From Zancudomyces culisetae (lineage: Eukaryota > Kickxellomycota > Harpellomycetes > Harpellales > Legeriomycetaceae): a DNA stretch of 18,855 nt. Of the stretch, positions 17,348-18,855 are shown piece by piece; the stretch's first letter is position 1, and the number at the start of each line of letters is the position of its first letter. A model generated the notes under the pieces. That model saw nothing but the letters and a program-made list of their open reading frames with translations. It had not been told where the DNA came from and ran no database searches. A program made the position numbers and the translations under genes. The stretch is from assembly GCA_001969505.1 (NCBI GenBank), contig LSSK01001870.1, forward strand, positions 1 through 18,855. Direction: 5' to 3'.

Positions 17348-18519
17348 ATTTTTGTATGTGTGTGTTTTACGTTTATGTCTATGCAGATATAAAGATAGCT
17401 TGTATTGCTTGTTCTTCTGCTAATATTTTTGTCTTATCTTTTGCTTACAAACGGAATTATTACCTGTATTTATATCATAATCCGTTCTGTTGCTAATACC
17501 ATTCAAAATAACTGGTACCTTGGTTAAAAATAACTTTTAAGCACTCACATTTCACAACTTCTATTTTTCACATTTTCTTTGGTGTGTTTATTTTTTTTTT
17601 CCACTGATATGACTTTGATTACTAACGTTATCCAAAAAATTAATACTTTACCAAATGATAAATAAATAATGTCACTTAATTGGACAGAAAAAAATGTTCA
17701 TAGATATTTGTGATTAAAGATTATCTGTTATCAAATGAGCAATATTGCACAAATATTTCGTTATTCATTCACAAAATTTCTAAATTTATTTTGGCAACTC
17801 TAACTTTAATATTATCGGAAACCTCATTCCCATACAATCACGACATTGTTAGCGAATAACCCGTAATACCTGGTCATTAACTAGATAAATTGAGGAGGCT
17901 ATGGGAGTCACTAATTTTTTTTATAGTTCTGGAACACCTCGGGCAACACACTATTACCAAAGTAATAACGTATGAAATTGACACTTTTGAAACACAGAAT
18001 TAAAAAAAATAGCGGGGTTGGTTTATCTTTGTGCATTAAAGGATTGCTTGCTGCGCCCAAAAAATATAATCAAACTAGAAAGGTCCCATTTCGGAGTTCA
18101 TTTTCTTGATCACTAAAATAGAACATGTTAACTAAAACCAATTCACATTCTATTTTTATATTATTTTACCCTAGTTAACTTCAAATCTTTCAATAACACT
18201 GCTGGCTGAAGATCAAAAAGGCCAAGAAATGAGCTTGACAGTTTACATGCGGTTTCTTCGTGTCTATTTCATATTTTTACTTTAATTCCAAGTTTGGCTT
18301 TGTGATCATATCCCAGATTAGTCAAAGTGTTGATAAGTAAATCCGTTATTCTAATTCATTCTGTAATCTCTAAAAACCAATTCTTTAACATCAAACAGTG
18401 AAGATTTCAAATATAACGCATGGCCCGTTCTTTCCACTATTGCTTTACAACACATCAATAGTCATTATTGATTAGAAGATCTAATTAACTTCAATCACAA
18501 ACTTGGCATACAAAATAAT

Positions 18520-18526
18520 TGACTCA
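18520..18526. promoter_or_regulatory. Gcn4-type site TGACTCA
   Basis: Exact match to the TGASTCA consensus of the amino-acid starvation activator Gcn4. It is 1.17 kb from the MET2 start, far for a yeast promoter, so it may serve a gene outside the window or be chance. Confidence 0.25.
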
Positions 18527-18573
18527 ATATGCGTTTTATTGCTCTTTTGTAAATTGTGTATTACATAAATACA

Positions 18574-18594
18574 TTAACCATATTTTATGGTTAA
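18574..18594. repeat. Inverted repeat, 9-bp arms, 3-nt loop
   Basis: TTAACCATA (18574-18582) and TATGGTTAA (18586-18594) are perfect complements around TTT. No neighbouring gene explains it. Confidence 0.7.
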
Positions 18595-18855
18595 AAGAAA
18601 ACAACAAATTAATGTAATAACACCATCCACAAACTCACTGGATAACGCGCTTAGCAGAATAAACATCCATTTTTGACCAATTTGAAATCATCCTTGTAAA
18701 ACAGTTTTCTAGTGTTTTTGTTGAAAAAAAAAGCAAATATTATCTCATTATTCTTAGCTCTATACTGCTTAGCCAGTGAAAGTTATACATCACACTTTGG
18801 AGCTGGACAAGCAGTTGATGATGGAGTGGGTTTTTGACAGAATTACTGAAATCTT

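Larger units (their letters stand above)
17348..18855. other. Gene-free flank upstream of MET2
   Basis: This 1.5 kb AT-rich stretch should contain the MET2 promoter. A half Gcn4-type site (TGACTC on the minus strand, 17905-17910) and a full TGACTCA at 18520-18526 are present; no CACGTG Cbf1 site was seen. A 9-bp inverted repeat with 3-nt loop lies at 18574-18594. At the right edge (18700-18837) an ATG-less frame encodes a hydrophobic, signal-peptide-like segment that stops before the window ends. No gene can be supported. Confidence 0.6.

Noticed and set aside
17620-17626. Perfect TACTAAC with a GTATGT upstream (17354) on the + strand, suggesting an intron
   Set aside because: No coding exons flank it: the frame after the next AG closes within eight codons. 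Single exact heptamers are expected by chance.

Overview
The window is nuclear DNA of an ascomycetous budding yeast (Saccharomycotina). It is AT-rich, with long AT-rich spacers, and encodes yeast housekeeping proteins: clathrin heavy chain, Bet5, Pth2, Mrd1 and Met2. CUG is read as leucine. CTG codons sit at invariant leucines, for example in the WWGPLLG motif of Met2 (17102-17104) and the HLKLY end of Pth2 (11619-11621). This argues against the CUG-Ser and CUG-Ala yeasts. Pth2 has five introns, which is many for a yeast gene and suggests a lineage that kept more introns than Saccharomycetaceae. I cannot name the species.

Layout: 2-2473 (+) 3' half of clathrin heavy chain CHC1, cut by the window edge. 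2474-4419 AT-rich spacer with a GC-raised island and GATA-type motifs. 4420-5880 (+) anion:cation symporter-family (Dal5/Tna1-like) permease. 6081-7016 (-) BET5, a TRAPP subunit with a large low-complexity insertion. 7017-10389 a 3.4 kb gene-free stretch. 10390-11235 (+) secreted Ser/Asp-rich protein with a CBM19-like six-cysteine domain. 11613-12806 (-) PTH2 in six exons. 12807-13204 divergent promoter. 13205-15838 (+) MRD1, a five-RRM ribosome-biogenesis factor. 15962-17347 (-) MET2. 17348-18855 gene-free flank.

The genes do not form a pathway. They are independently transcribed eukaryotic genes for vesicle coat and tethering (CHC1, BET5), nutrient uptake (permease), cell surface (secreted protein), peptidyl-tRNA turnover at mitochondria (PTH2), 18S rRNA processing (MRD1) and methionine synthesis (MET2). 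Permease/BET5, secreted gene/PTH2 and MRD1/MET2 are convergent pairs. BET5/secreted gene and PTH2/MRD1 are divergent pairs.

I found no convincing new defence, mobile or CRISPR-like system. The most notable items are the multi-intron PTH2, with three consecutive 54-nt phase-0 exons; the small secreted CBM19-like protein behind a very long upstream region; the roughly 100-residue insertion in the longin fold of Bet5; and the GC-raised island upstream of the permease. No tRNA, rRNA or recognisable snRNA gene was seen.
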